A stretch of DNA of 64,000 nt from Halobacteriales archaeon YIM A00013 (GTDB lineage: Archaea; Halobacteriota; Halobacteria; Halobacteriales; Haloarculaceae). The DNA lies in the NCBI GenBank assembly GCA_025041195.1, contig JAKCFM010000001.1:1612001-1676000 (forward strand). The letters are read 5' to 3'. Of the stretch, positions 8,946-17,920 are shown in pieces (positions within the stretch are counted from its first letter, which is position 1; each line of letters begins with the position of its first letter). A model generated the notes under the pieces. The model worked only from the letters and a program-made list of their open reading frames with translations, was not told where the DNA came from and made no database searches. Both the position numbers and the translations under genes were made by a program.

Positions 8946-9227
8946 ATGCACGATCTAACTGGCTTTCAGCGTGATCTGCTGTACGTGATCGCTGGACGAG
9001 ATGAGCCACACGGATTGGCGATTAAAGATGAACTGGAAGATTACTACGAAAAAGAGATCCACCACGGTCGGTTGTATCCCAATCTCGACACGCTTGTCGA
9101 CAAAGGCCTCGTCGAAAAAGGGCAACTCGACCGGCGGACGAACTACTACGAGGTAACCCGCCGCGGGCAGCGAGAGATCGAAGCCCGTAACAAGTGGGAA
9201 GCACAGTACCTCGAAGACAGCGAATAA
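8946..9227 (+). CDS. PadR-family transcriptional regulator
   Basis: This 93-residue winged-helix protein fits the PadR family: LTGFQRDLLYVIAG, then HGLAIKDELEDYY (recognition region), HHGRLYPNLDTLVDKGLVEKG, and a wing with NYYEVTRRGQREIEAR. It should bind DNA as a dimer and act as a local repressor or activator. It lacks the long C-terminal coiled coil of bacterial PadR, as is normal for the short haloarchaeal members. A hairpin terminator follows. Its target is not evident from the neighbours. Confidence 0.85.
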   Translation: MHDLTGFQRDLLYVIAGRDEPHGLAIKDELEDYYEKEIHHGRLYPNLDTLVDKGLVEKGQLDRRTNYYEVTRRGQREIEARNKWEAQYLEDSE

Positions 9228-9242
9228 CCGATTCGTGCACGG

Positions 9243-9268
9243 CCTCCCTTGAGGGGGGAGGAATTTTT
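9243..9268 (+). terminator. Hairpin plus T-run after the PadR gene
   Basis: CCTCCC (9243-9248) can pair with GGGAGG (9256-9261), followed by AATTTTT. It lies 15 nt after the stop. Confidence 0.5.
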
Positions 9269-9654
9269 AACGTGGACTGACTGCCGTGAGCCCCCGGCTC
9301 GGACGCTGGGTGGACATTCGTCAGAATTTTCCGTGAATAGCACAGCAATTGCTGAGCAGATCGACCACCTGCTGTGGTGATGGCAGGACCATTGCCAAGC
9401 AATTACAACCATACTGTTGTAATGTTCATGTCACTCACTGCAATATGGTGTAAATATTGCCGCCCCCCGCACACCCGCCAGAGACGGGAGTAGCGTGCCG
9501 TCATTCAACATGCGCAGCAAATCCGCTCGCTAGTGTGGCGCCACCAACCAACAGATGAGAATTTATTTCTTGCAGATTGTTTCAGCTCTAACCACAATAT
9601 TGTCCAATTTTTGGTAGCAAAATATATGGGTGCAACGTTCGACTACAAATTACC
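9269..9654. other. Intergenic stretch before the HTH-10 regulator
   Basis: No gene is visible. The sequence is of mixed composition with several short G/C runs. An AT-rich segment from 9550 ends in a TATA box (AAAATATATG, about 9619-9628) some 31 nt before the ATG at 9655. Confidence 0.5.
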
Positions 9655-10386
9655 ATGGCAACCCATGTAACGTGTCATCTCCCCACCGATGAGTTCGCCT
9701 TATCTGAGACTCTGGGCAGCGCTTCGGATCTTACACTGACATGCGAACGGATCGTGGGGCTCGGTGAGAAAGCCGCGACACCTCTGTTGCGTTTTCGTGG
9801 CCCCGATCTGTCGACGATTGAGGCGGCATTGTCGGACGATCCGACGGTCGATGCCTTCGAACTACTGACACGGACAGCGAATGAGGCGCTCTGTCACATC
9901 GAGTGGACCAACCGAGTCCGTCTGCTGGTTCGTATGCTCACTGCGACAGAGGGAGTAGTGCTGTCTGGAGCCGCGACACCACGCCGCTGGACGTTTCGAC
10001 TGCTGTTTCCATCGCGCGATGCCGTATCACAGCTCGATGAGTTCTGTACGACCCACAATCTCTCACTCGACGTAACAACGGTCGAAACGTGGGATGGCAA
10101 CGGACCAGATCCTCTGGGACTCACCGCCGACCAGTATGAGGCGCTTGTGACTGCGTTCCAGTACGGATATTTCAAGGTCCCTCGTGAGATCGTCCTTGAC
10201 GAACTCGCCGTGGAGATGGACATCTCTCATCAGGCCCTCTCCGAGCGTCTCAGGCGTGGACACGACACCCTGATCGAACGTGTGTTGCATCCTGGAGCGC
10301 CAGAAACTGAAGATTCGGGCGTCCGCACGGACAGCGAAGCCACCTCGGGGGAACCCTCACAGCTCTCGTCGGTGAATCTCGATTGA
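9655..10386 (+). CDS. HTH-10 (Bat-type) transcriptional regulator
   Basis: This 243-residue protein carries the haloarchaeal bacterio-opsin-activator type HTH_10 domain at ~160-220: LTADQYEALVTAFQYGYF, then VPREIVLDELAVEMDISHQALSERLRRGHDTLI. The N-terminal ~150 residues form the sensor-like region seen in many of these regulators, without GAF or PAS motifs I can name. The family regulates transcription in haloarchaea. The ligand and targets are unknown. The start is supported by a TATA box 31 nt upstream. Confidence 0.85.
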   Translation: MATHVTCHLPTDEFALSETLGSASDLTLTCERIVGLGEKAATPLLRFRGPDLSTIEAALSDDPTVDAFELLTRTANEALCHIEWTNRVRLLVRMLTATEGVVLSGAATPRRWTFRLLFPSRDAVSQLDEFCTTHNLSLDVTTVETWDGNGPDPLGLTADQYEALVTAFQYGYFKVPREIVLDELAVEMDISHQALSERLRRGHDTLIERVLHPGAPETEDSGVRTDSEATSGEPSQLSSVNLD

Positions 10387-10470
10387 ACCCACCGATCGAT
10401 TTGTTCACATGGTAGTTGGTTGCATCCTGCAAGCACTACTGCTATAGCAGATGCTGCATATTTCAGGTCC

Positions 10471-10617
10471 ATGCCACAGTGCCAGAACTGTGAATCGTTC
10501 GTGTCGAGACAGTACGCACGGGTATTCACGCCGGATGAGGTCAATCAGCCCCGTGTGTGCCCGAACTGCGAAGACAAAGTTCGCGATGGGAACAGTGTCC
10601 GAGAGGTACACAACTAA
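10471..10617 (+). CDS. Small zinc-ribbon protein (DUF7563-like)
   Basis: This 48-residue protein has two CxxC pairs, CQNC near the start and CPNC later, with the conserved stretch FVSRQYARVFTPDEV between them. It is a small haloarchaeal zinc-protein family of unknown function. An upstream in-frame ATG at 10420 would add 17 residues unlike the family, so the ATG at 10471 (MPQCQNC) is chosen. It is convergent with gatE. Confidence 0.75.
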   Translation: MPQCQNCESFVSRQYARVFTPDEVNQPRVCPNCEDKVRDGNSVREVHN

Positions 10618-10631
10618 TCGGGTGTACTTGC

Positions 10632-12485
10632 TCAGGACCGTTTTTGTATCTCTTCTCGGAGAACCGCACTGACGAGTTCCCCGTCAGCCTTTCCACGCAG
10701 TGCACCCATGCACTCGCCCATTAATGCTGAGAATGCACCCATGCCGTCCGATTCTACCTGTGATTCATTTCGCTCGACGACTGACTCAATTGTCTCGCGT
10801 ACTTCACTCTCATCGACGCCGGCAACGCCAGCTGCGTCGATCGCGTCCTCCAAGGTCCGTGTTGGATCCTCGGCGAGTGCTTCAAGCACCGGGTTGACAC
10901 CTTCTTTGGCCAGGTCGTCTCCAACGAGTGCTAGCGTCTCGATTATCTGCTCATCAGCCAACGCATCGACTGGAACGTCGTCCCGGCGCAGCTCCGTGAG
11001 CGTCCCTTCGAACGTTTGTGCGCCCAGCGTCGGATCGATCCCGCGTTCGACCGCGCGTTCGAACGCCGGCATATGCCGTCCGTAAGCAACCTGGTCGGCA
11101 AGAGTGGGATCGAGACCGAGCTCCGCGACGTAGCGGTCCGTTTTCTCGGTTAACAGCTCTGGTGGTTCGATTGCTGATGGGTCGAGATCAATGGGTAGGA
11201 CGTCGGTCTCAGGATACATCCTGGCCGCTCCCGGCAGCGGTCGAAGATACTCCGTCGTTCCGTCTGCGGTCACACCGCGAGTTTCTTCGGGAACGCCGTC
11301 GATGGCCGCTTTGGCTCGGTCGATGACAGCCTCGATTGCGCTCGTCGCAATGGTTTCGTCGGCAGCCACGAGCACAACGCCGTCGTCGGAGTCCGCACCC
11401 ACCGCGGCACGGAGTTGTTCGACTTCCTCGCTCGTTACCCCGTAGGCAGGGAGCTCGTCCGTGTGGAAGATTCCGCCCGCACCGCTTCGCTTGGCGTGAT
11501 CTGAGAGCTCCGTCCCGAGCCGTCGATCCGGTTGGATTTCACGGCCAAGGAGTCCATCGAAGCCGTAACAACAGGCCGCCAGTACGCGTTCTGCACCGGC
11601 GATGACACCGCTGTCAGTGGTAGCGAACACGTCAGTCACGTCGATGGGATCGCCAACTGATGCGTCTCGTTGGTGGAGCGTCTCACTGATCGAAACCAGC
11701 TCGATCTGGCGCTCAACCTCCTGATCAACGATCGAGGCAATCTCATCGAGACTCTGGACGCCTTTCATCTCGACACGTGCACCATCCGCAATCGAGACGT
11801 TCACGTCCTGGCGGATCGTGCCGAGCCCCCGTTTGACTGCGCCGGTCGATCGCAACAACATGCCAAGCGTGGCGGCAGCTTCCTGGGCCTGCTCTGGGGT
11901 TCGGATGTCTGGACCGGTCCCAATCTCCACGAGTGGAACGCCGAGACGATCGAGTCCGAACACGACGCCATCCTCGGTTTCTTCGATCCGTGCACAGCTC
12001 TCTTCTTCGAGGAGTAGATCCGTGATCGTCACCGACCCGTTCTCAGTCTCGATCGCTCCGTCGGTCGCTATGAGTGACGACCGCTGAAAGCCCGAGGTGT
12101 TGGACCCATCGACGACGATCTTGCGCATGATCTGTGCCTGATCGACGACTGTCATATCCAACAGGTGTGCAATCTCAAGCGTAACTGCCAACGCCTCCGC
12201 ATCGAGGCGATGTGGGGGTTCATCATCCTCCTCGACGAGGCAGGTCGTGTCGTACGCCAGATACGTAAACTCCCGGTCGATGCGGCTCTCCTCCAGCGCC
12301 GCGGCATCAATCTCCCCCAGCTCACTCCGCGTTGGATGTAAATACCGTGTCAGCGATCGCGTCGACTCCTCGGGCGATCTCCGTTCTGTGGGACAGCCAC
12401 AGAACAGCTTCGTTTCCGTGTCGAGCTGTTGATGGATCTCTAAGCCCGCCACCAGCCCGATTTCCTCGTAGTCGCGGTCGGTCAT
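10632..12485 (-). CDS. gatE: Glu-tRNA(Gln) amidotransferase subunit E
   Basis: This 617-residue protein is the archaeal GatE, which with GatD converts Glu-tRNA(Gln) to Gln-tRNA(Gln). Visible features are the GatB/E core (GLEIHQQLDTETKLFCGCPTE; FQRSSLIATDGAI; VPLVEIGTGPDI; IRQDVNVSI), an inserted AspRS-like region at ~280-400 typical of GatE, and a YqeY-like C-terminal tail (MGAFSALMGECMGALRGKADGELVSAVLREEI) that contacts tRNA. The ORF is open 28 codons upstream, but MTDRDYEEIG is the natural start. GatD is not in the window. Confidence 0.93.
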   Translation of the reverse strand: MTDRDYEEIGLVAGLEIHQQLDTETKLFCGCPTERRSPEESTRSLTRYLHPTRSELGEIDAAALEESRIDREFTYLAYDTTCLVEEDDEPPHRLDAEALAVTLEIAHLLDMTVVDQAQIMRKIVVDGSNTSGFQRSSLIATDGAIETENGSVTITDLLLEEESCARIEETEDGVVFGLDRLGVPLVEIGTGPDIRTPEQAQEAAATLGMLLRSTGAVKRGLGTIRQDVNVSIADGARVEMKGVQSLDEIASIVDQEVERQIELVSISETLHQRDASVGDPIDVTDVFATTDSGVIAGAERVLAACCYGFDGLLGREIQPDRRLGTELSDHAKRSGAGGIFHTDELPAYGVTSEEVEQLRAAVGADSDDGVVLVAADETIATSAIEAVIDRAKAAIDGVPEETRGVTADGTTEYLRPLPGAARMYPETDVLPIDLDPSAIEPPELLTEKTDRYVAELGLDPTLADQVAYGRHMPAFERAVERGIDPTLGAQTFEGTLTELRRDDVPVDALADEQIIETLALVGDDLAKEGVNPVLEALAEDPTRTLEDAIDAAGVAGVDESEVRETIESVVERNESQVESDGMGAFSALMGECMGALRGKADGELVSAVLREEIQKRS

Positions 12486-12862
12486 TGTATCGGGGTGTGT
12501 TCCCGAACAGTAAAAATCCGTCCAGTTACGGCCAGACTCACCGCCGTAGTCGCTCACCAGACCACCCACTACCCAGTGAACAGTTCAATCTATCAGAAAT
12601 AGAATGTGTATTGCTATTTATAACTATATAGATGATGTGATATGAAAATGTTATTCCAATATATCTAATTATTTCTCTCCACCATTCCAGCGGTAGCTCG
12701 TAATACGCTTGCTGTCCACAAGTATATGCGTATGTGTAGAGAAAGAAATATTACTAATTGTACAACAGTCAATTGTCCGCAATAATTATCTCAAAACCTA
12801 TTAGTAATTTATCACCATAAACAGTGAGTTCTCAGTTTTTCAGAGGGGGTGAGCCAGTTCGT
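12486..12862. other. AT-rich intergenic region upstream of gatE
   Basis: About 380 bases with no gene seen. It contains several TATA-like tracts (around 12607-12630 and 12775-12800). It lies between the gatE start and the fumC stop, both on the minus strand, so it holds the gatE promoter. Confidence 0.5.
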
Positions 12863-14275
12863 TCAGGAATCTTCGCCGAGAATTCCTGGCTCAGTCATTG
12901 CTGCTGGATCGAGAACTGTGTCGGCCTGGGCTTCAGAGAGATAGCCCTCTGCGATCGCCACTTCTCGAACCGTTTTCCCTTCCTTGAGCGCTTTCTTGCC
13001 GACAGTGGCCGCCGCGTCGTAGCCGATGGACGGATTGAGAGCAGTTGCCAGCGCCATCGATCGGTCGACCTGGCGTTCACACTGTTTCTGATTTGCTTCA
13101 AGTCGATCGATGAACCGGTCGGCGAACACCTTGCTTCCATTTGCGAGCAGTTCGATAGACTGCAACACGTTGTGTGCAAGAACCGGTTTGTAGAGGTTGA
13201 GATCGATCTGGCCTTCAGCAGCGCTTGCAGAGACGGCCGCGTCGTTGCCGAGCACCTGTTTGTGGATCTGATTGACGGCTTCGGCCACGACAGGATTGAT
13301 CTTTCCGGGCATGATCGAGGACCCTGGTTGATTTTCGGGCTGGTCGATCTCGCCCAGACCGTTTCGCGGACCAGAGGCGAGCAGGCGAAGATCGTTCGCG
13401 ATCTTGTTGAGCGAGCCCGCCACCACGCGAAGCGCACCGTGGATTTCACTCATGGCGTCGTGCGCAGCCTGGGCTTCGAAGTGATTGTCCGCCTCGCGGA
13501 AGGGGATACCAGTCTCTTCGGCGATATACTCACTGGCCAGCGCCGGGAAGTCCGGATCAGTGTTGAGCCCCGTTCCGACCGCAGTGCCACCGAGTGCGAG
13601 CTCTTCGAGTCTATCGGTGGCGAGTTCGACGCGCTCGACTCCTTTCTCGATCTGTGTCCGGTAGCCACCGAACTCCTGACCGAGTCTGACCGGCGTTGCA
13701 TCCTGAAGGTGCGTGCGGCCAGTTTTGACGATGTCGTCAAATTCGGATTCTTTCGCTTCAAGGGACGCCACGAGCGTCGCAAGCGCCCCGAGTAGCTCTT
13801 CCTCGATGGCCACGCGCGTCCCGATGTGCATTGCAGTTGGGATCACGTCGTTACTCGATTGACCGAAGTTCACGTGATCATTCGGGTGAATCTCTCGGGA
13901 ACCAATCTCCCCGCCAACGAGTTCGGTCGCTCGGTTGGCTATTACCTCGTTCGCGTTCATGTTCGATGACGTGCCGCTCCCAGTCTGAAACACATCGACT
14001 GGGAACTGATCGTCGAGCTTGCCGGCGATAACCTCATCTGCTGCTGTCACGATCGCAGCAGCCGTCTCTTCGTCGAGATGTCCGAGTTCGAGATTGGCCT
14101 GTGCTGCTGCCTTTTTCACAATTCCAAGTGCCCGAATAAATCGGCGCCCAAACGTTACCGAGCTGATCGGAAAGTTTCCGATTGCGCGCTGTGTCTGTGC
14201 GCCCCAGTATGCGTCCGCTGGAACCGTCATCTCACCAAGGCTGTCCCGTTCGATTCGTGTGTCCTGCTCGCCCAT
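12863..14275 (-). CDS. fumC: Fumarate hydratase, class II
   Basis: This 470-residue enzyme interconverts fumarate and malate in the citric acid cycle. It shows the family's signatures in order: SGTSSNMNANEVIANRA near residue 100, GRTHLQDATPVRLGQEF near 185, and GSSIMPGKINPVVAEAV near 320, the fumarase/aspartase signature loop. Class II enzymes have no iron-sulfur cluster. The start MGEQDTRIERDSLG at 14275 is preferred over an upstream in-frame ATG whose extra 18 residues are unlike the family. Confidence 0.95.
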   Translation of the reverse strand: MGEQDTRIERDSLGEMTVPADAYWGAQTQRAIGNFPISSVTFGRRFIRALGIVKKAAAQANLELGHLDEETAAAIVTAADEVIAGKLDDQFPVDVFQTGSGTSSNMNANEVIANRATELVGGEIGSREIHPNDHVNFGQSSNDVIPTAMHIGTRVAIEEELLGALATLVASLEAKESEFDDIVKTGRTHLQDATPVRLGQEFGGYRTQIEKGVERVELATDRLEELALGGTAVGTGLNTDPDFPALASEYIAEETGIPFREADNHFEAQAAHDAMSEIHGALRVVAGSLNKIANDLRLLASGPRNGLGEIDQPENQPGSSIMPGKINPVVAEAVNQIHKQVLGNDAAVSASAAEGQIDLNLYKPVLAHNVLQSIELLANGSKVFADRFIDRLEANQKQCERQVDRSMALATALNPSIGYDAAATVGKKALKEGKTVREVAIAEGYLSEAQADTVLDPAAMTEPGILGEDS

Positions 14276-14458
14276 GCGATAGCTTCGTTCTGTCCGGGCG
14301 TAAAATCCATCGAATCGACCCGCGGACACCGATAGTTGAAAGTCGACCAGATGGTTTTACCAGAAAGCATTTGTAATGGTGGGACTTTGTCCGAATCAAC
14401 ATACTGCCCACATCGAATCGTCCGATGTTTGGCAACTAATACGAACGAGTGGAGAACG

Positions 14459-16054
14459 ATGGGAACGAAACGGATATTCGACAGGGTGGTACTCACAACA
14501 ATCGTCGTTGCAACACTCTGGTGTAGTGTCGCCTTTGGCTCTGTAGTTGTTCCCACCGGGCTTGGCGGTGACTCACCCGATGCCCACGACGTGAGTGGGG
14601 GAGCACACCCCGCTATTGGGGAGTTCCACCAGGCAAATGAGCGCACAGCAGACCACAAAGAGACGACTTCTGGCACCGCACAAACATTCACTGACCAATC
14701 GTATCCGTTGCAGTCGGTCATAACCGGGACGGTGCCCGGAGCAATTCGCCAATCACAGCTTGCGTCAGGGGAGAACGTCAGTGAGGCCTTCACAGAGCGA
14801 AAGAAGGTTGCGATGAATGATTATCTCGCAATTCAACTCAACTCACCTGCGCTAACCAGTTCGCTGGCCGAGGCCGACGATTCAGAAGCAGCGTTGCTTG
14901 GGATTCTCGATCGAACGGAGCTATCGATCGGACTCTCAGTAGCCGCTCAGTCGGATACCGTCGCGATAGACGAAATTAGTCAGTCCGGTGGCCTCGAAGT
15001 TATTCCACAACAACAGAATGAGTCCACATTTGTGCTTCTCAACGTTGGCGCGATCGACTCACTGGCAGTCGAGGATGAGGGCGTGCCACTGAACCTTCGG
15101 ATTGATGCATCGAACACAGATCCTATCGAGCAAACGAAGACGATCGTTCCGCGTCAGGCGACGTTCGAACGGAGTGCTGATTCGCTTCAGCTTCGTGCTG
15201 ATCCGAACCAAACGATACGTGGGAAGTCAACGGTTGCTCCGGGAACAAACCTGACTGTCGTAACGAAATCGGAAGAAGGAGCGCCATTTCAGATCACCGA
15301 GCAGACACAGGTCGGAGCAAACGGCTCATTCGAGCTGCAGTTAGATCTGAACAAATCTTCTGCGGGAACTTCGTTTAGCGTCTCTATCTCGAACGAATCC
15401 CTCGAAAATACACCCACGCTTGACGGACAGATAGACAGCGCATCAAGCGCAGACATCGAGATCGGAACGGGCAGTGGAAAATCTCAGGGACAGATTGTCG
15501 TTTCACGGGCAAATCTCTCAGATGGTGGCTTTTTGGCCATCTACAACGGTTCGTATCTCTCAAACAGTTCATCATCCAGACATGAATACTACCGAGGCGT
15601 GTCGAGCCATCTCGACGCAGGGCAGTCAGAAGAGATTCCCATTCGCTACGATCCCTCCGGAACCGGGAATCGAACGATCGTCGTCGTTGCCCACCACGAT
15701 TCTAATGGCAACGAGAAGTTTGACTACGACAATAGCGCGCTCGATGCCCCATACGTCGGTGCCGATGGCGGTGCTGAGATGGATATTGCTCAGGTGACAA
15801 TTTCGAACGACAACGGGTCGGGCGGGCCCCAGTTCGTGACGGTGATTAACGGGACGACAGTCAACGCAAACGGCAACGCAACCGGCCCCGCAGCTGATCA
15901 ATCCACACACGATCGAGAACAGACGACAACCAGTGGATCAGCCACGCCGAATCCAGACGGAACGGAAACGTCTGGGCCCGGATTTGATGGTGTTCTCGGG
16001 CTGATCAGTGTGCTAATCGGGCTCTCACTGTTTGTCTGGCGACAGAATCTGTAG
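14459..16054 (+). CDS. PGF-CTERM surface protein with BGTF-like and DUF7282-like regions
   Basis: This 531-residue secreted protein starts with a signal peptide (RVVLTTIVVATLWCSVAFG) and ends in a PGF-CTERM sorting signal: PGF near residue 507, a hydrophobic helix (GVLGLISVLIGLSLFVW) and a short basic end. A Thr/Ser/Pro-rich stalk precedes the signal. The mid part resembles haloarchaeal BGTF surface domains. Residues ~340-440 resemble DUF7282 (FLAIYNGSY, VVVAHHDSNGNEKFDYDNS). Many NxS/T sequons suggest N-glycosylation. PGF-CTERM proteins are processed by archaeosortase A, whose gene is the next one downstream, 46 nt away. Confidence 0.85.
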   Translation: MGTKRIFDRVVLTTIVVATLWCSVAFGSVVVPTGLGGDSPDAHDVSGGAHPAIGEFHQANERTADHKETTSGTAQTFTDQSYPLQSVITGTVPGAIRQSQLASGENVSEAFTERKKVAMNDYLAIQLNSPALTSSLAEADDSEAALLGILDRTELSIGLSVAAQSDTVAIDEISQSGGLEVIPQQQNESTFVLLNVGAIDSLAVEDEGVPLNLRIDASNTDPIEQTKTIVPRQATFERSADSLQLRADPNQTIRGKSTVAPGTNLTVVTKSEEGAPFQITEQTQVGANGSFELQLDLNKSSAGTSFSVSISNESLENTPTLDGQIDSASSADIEIGTGSGKSQGQIVVSRANLSDGGFLAIYNGSYLSNSSSSRHEYYRGVSSHLDAGQSEEIPIRYDPSGTGNRTIVVVAHHDSNGNEKFDYDNSALDAPYVGADGGAEMDIAQVTISNDNGSGGPQFVTVINGTTVNANGNATGPAADQSTHDREQTTTSGSATPNPDGTETSGPGFDGVLGLISVLIGLSLFVWRQNL

Positions 16055-16100
16055 CCTCAGACCCAACAACTAAGCAATTTGGCCCGAACAATCCACAGTG

Positions 16101-17057
16101 ATGATTGACGTGCTGGTTGGGTTTCTCGCATGGACCCACGAATTTTCTCCGTATCTCGCGTGGCTCACCGTCAGTGGGTTCGTTCTTGGTGGATTTCAGT
16201 CCGGACGATCTGACCGAATCGCCCGTCCGGTAACAGTTGCATCGTGGGGACTGTTCGGGCTCTTCTGGATGACGCAGATTCACTACTATCTCTTCACACA
16301 AAAGAGTGCGATCGAAGGCGTTGGCTGTTTGCTCGCCGTGCCACTGTCGCTGTATGCCGGCCACTTGTTGTGGCGTGGGCGAACGTCGTTGTACGTCCTT
16401 TCGCGTGCGATTGGGGCGATGGGACTCGTGTTTCTTCCGTTTGAGGCCATTCCCGTGTTGACGCAGACGCTGATCGAAACCGTCACGTACCAGACGGAGT
16501 TTCTGATGGGTCTGCTGGGCCAGTCTGCACCAGGGGCGTTTCGAATCGTCTCGGGGGCAGTCGTCGACCAGCCACCGTACCGGTCTACATTTTTGTTTGT
16601 CGATGATTCGGGCCACACGATGACCTACACGATCAGACTGGCGTGCACGGGCCTTGGTTCGATGGCAATCTTCGGCGGCCTGATTCTGGCCGTTGAGGGG
16701 CCAGTGCGACAGAAAGCACGCGCGCTCATGGTTTCGATTCCAGTGATCTACGCGTTGAATCTCGTTCGCAACGTGTTTATCGGTCTCACGTTCGGTCAGC
16801 AACGGCTTCATGTCGCACCGGAGCTGATAATGGGGCTGTTCGGGACGTCCGATCCATACCGGGTGTCGTACTATCTGGCCGACCGAATCATCGCCCAGAC
16901 GCTCTCGGTGTTCATTCTCGTCGCCATTACCTGGCTCGTCGTGCGACAGCTGCCAGGGACGCTGCGCGTCGTTGAGGATCTCCTGTTTTTGCTCACGCGA
17001 ACTGAGTACGAACTTGCGGCTCGCGTCGAAGACGCCGAGCCGTCCCCTGCGGACTAG
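16101..17057 (+). CDS. artA: Archaeosortase A
   Basis: This 318-residue multi-pass membrane protein is an exosortase/archaeosortase-family transpeptidase-like enzyme that cleaves PGF-CTERM tails and links the substrate to membrane lipid. The catalytic residues C182 (LACTGLGS), R223 (NLVRNVFIG) and R262 (LADRIIAQ) are present, spaced 41 and 39 residues apart as I recall for the characterised Haloferax ArtA. About eight hydrophobic helices are visible. A GTG one codon upstream is an alternative start. Its stop shares the tetranucleotide CTAG with the stop of convergent dphB. Confidence 0.93.
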   Translation: MIDVLVGFLAWTHEFSPYLAWLTVSGFVLGGFQSGRSDRIARPVTVASWGLFGLFWMTQIHYYLFTQKSAIEGVGCLLAVPLSLYAGHLLWRGRTSLYVLSRAIGAMGLVFLPFEAIPVLTQTLIETVTYQTEFLMGLLGQSAPGAFRIVSGAVVDQPPYRSTFLFVDDSGHTMTYTIRLACTGLGSMAIFGGLILAVEGPVRQKARALMVSIPVIYALNLVRNVFIGLTFGQQRLHVAPELIMGLFGTSDPYRVSYYLADRIIAQTLSVFILVAITWLVVRQLPGTLRVVEDLLFLLTRTEYELAARVEDAEPSPAD

Positions 17058-17833
17058 TGCGACGGTTCGACGAGTTCGGAAGGACACCCAGCAAGCGTTG
17101 TGAGCGCGTCTGCCTCCATATGGTGGAGCGTCCCTGGGATGACGAGAAGATGCAGCGGCGCACCGAACGAGCGGTCTGCAAGCGCTCGGAGTTGGTCGGC
17201 TGCGACGGTCGGCTCTGGACTCCCGGCCCGACAGACGGCAACTGCAACCGTCTCATCGTCCAATCCGCTCGCAAGGAGTTCGCTTGCCGTCGAAGCCCGC
17301 ATATACTCCTCACGGTCGGCTTTGATATCGAGAAACACGAGCGTGTGCAGTCCACGGTCCTGATTGGCTTCGATCGTCTCAATAACGCTCTGTGGAACGT
17401 CATCGCCGCCGTGGGCGTATGGAAAGGGCAGCGTCGTCGCTTTTCCGAACCGGTAGTTCTGGAGGCCAGTGAGCGAACTCGCGGCAGCCTGGGCGGTCGT
17501 TCCATGGATCACGCGGGTTTGAATGTCCCGTGCCGTGGCGCGAAGGCGTAGATCGACGTGTGTCGTCGAGATCATCGTATCGCCGGCTGTCATAAACGCC
17601 ACATCCGATGCGGCGGCATCCTGGAGAATCGACTCGGGATCCCCTTCGACGGCCCCTCGATCCAGGCGTTCGATCTCGGTGTCGTGATACGATTCGAGCG
17701 CCTCGGTCGTCGTTCCCACGAGTTTGCTGGTGTAGAACTCTACGACGACGCGATCGGCCGCCGCGATCGCCTCCCGACCGGCGACGGTCACCGACCGTTC
17801 GTCGTACAGCCCCAGCCCCACGAAAGTAAGCAT
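17054..17833 (-). CDS. dphB: Diphthine synthase (diphthamide methyltransferase)
   Basis: This 259-residue SAM-dependent methyltransferase (Dph5 family) methylates the modified histidine of elongation factor aEF2 in diphthamide synthesis. Family features are the start MLTFVGLGLYDERSVT, FMTAGDTMISTTH, VIHGTTAQAAASSLTGLQNYRFG and LVFLDIKADREEYM. Length is typical. It is divergent from the Trm5-like gene, with 87 bases between starts. Confidence 0.93.
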   Translation of the reverse strand: MLTFVGLGLYDERSVTVAGREAIAAADRVVVEFYTSKLVGTTTEALESYHDTEIERLDRGAVEGDPESILQDAAASDVAFMTAGDTMISTTHVDLRLRATARDIQTRVIHGTTAQAAASSLTGLQNYRFGKATTLPFPYAHGGDDVPQSVIETIEANQDRGLHTLVFLDIKADREEYMRASTASELLASGLDDETVAVAVCRAGSPEPTVAADQLRALADRSFGAPLHLLVIPGTLHHMEADALTTLAGCPSELVEPSH

Positions 17834-17920
17834 ACCGCCACTCGGTGACGGATCGGGTTAAACGACCCGAACGAACCCGATGATCGTCAGCTTTAGTCAG
17901 CTTGATCGCCGAGAACGGAT

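Noticed and set aside
8520-8951. Two short minus-strand frames in the AT-rich gap before the PadR gene
   Set aside because: One starts in a TATA-like tract, the other overlaps the PadR start; no recognisable protein features.
9241-9300. Right end of an IS200/IS605-type element
   Set aside because: The CCTCCC...GGGAGG hairpin resembles such ends, but no OrfB remnant or matching left end is present; a terminator explains it.
16005-17087. 360-codon minus-strand frame opposite artA, and similar long antisense frames opposite fumC (12824-13795) and the S1/OB/DHH gene (58421-59839)
   Set aside because: High-GC codon usage keeps opposite frames open; their translations are basic, low-complexity and unlike haloarchaeal proteins.
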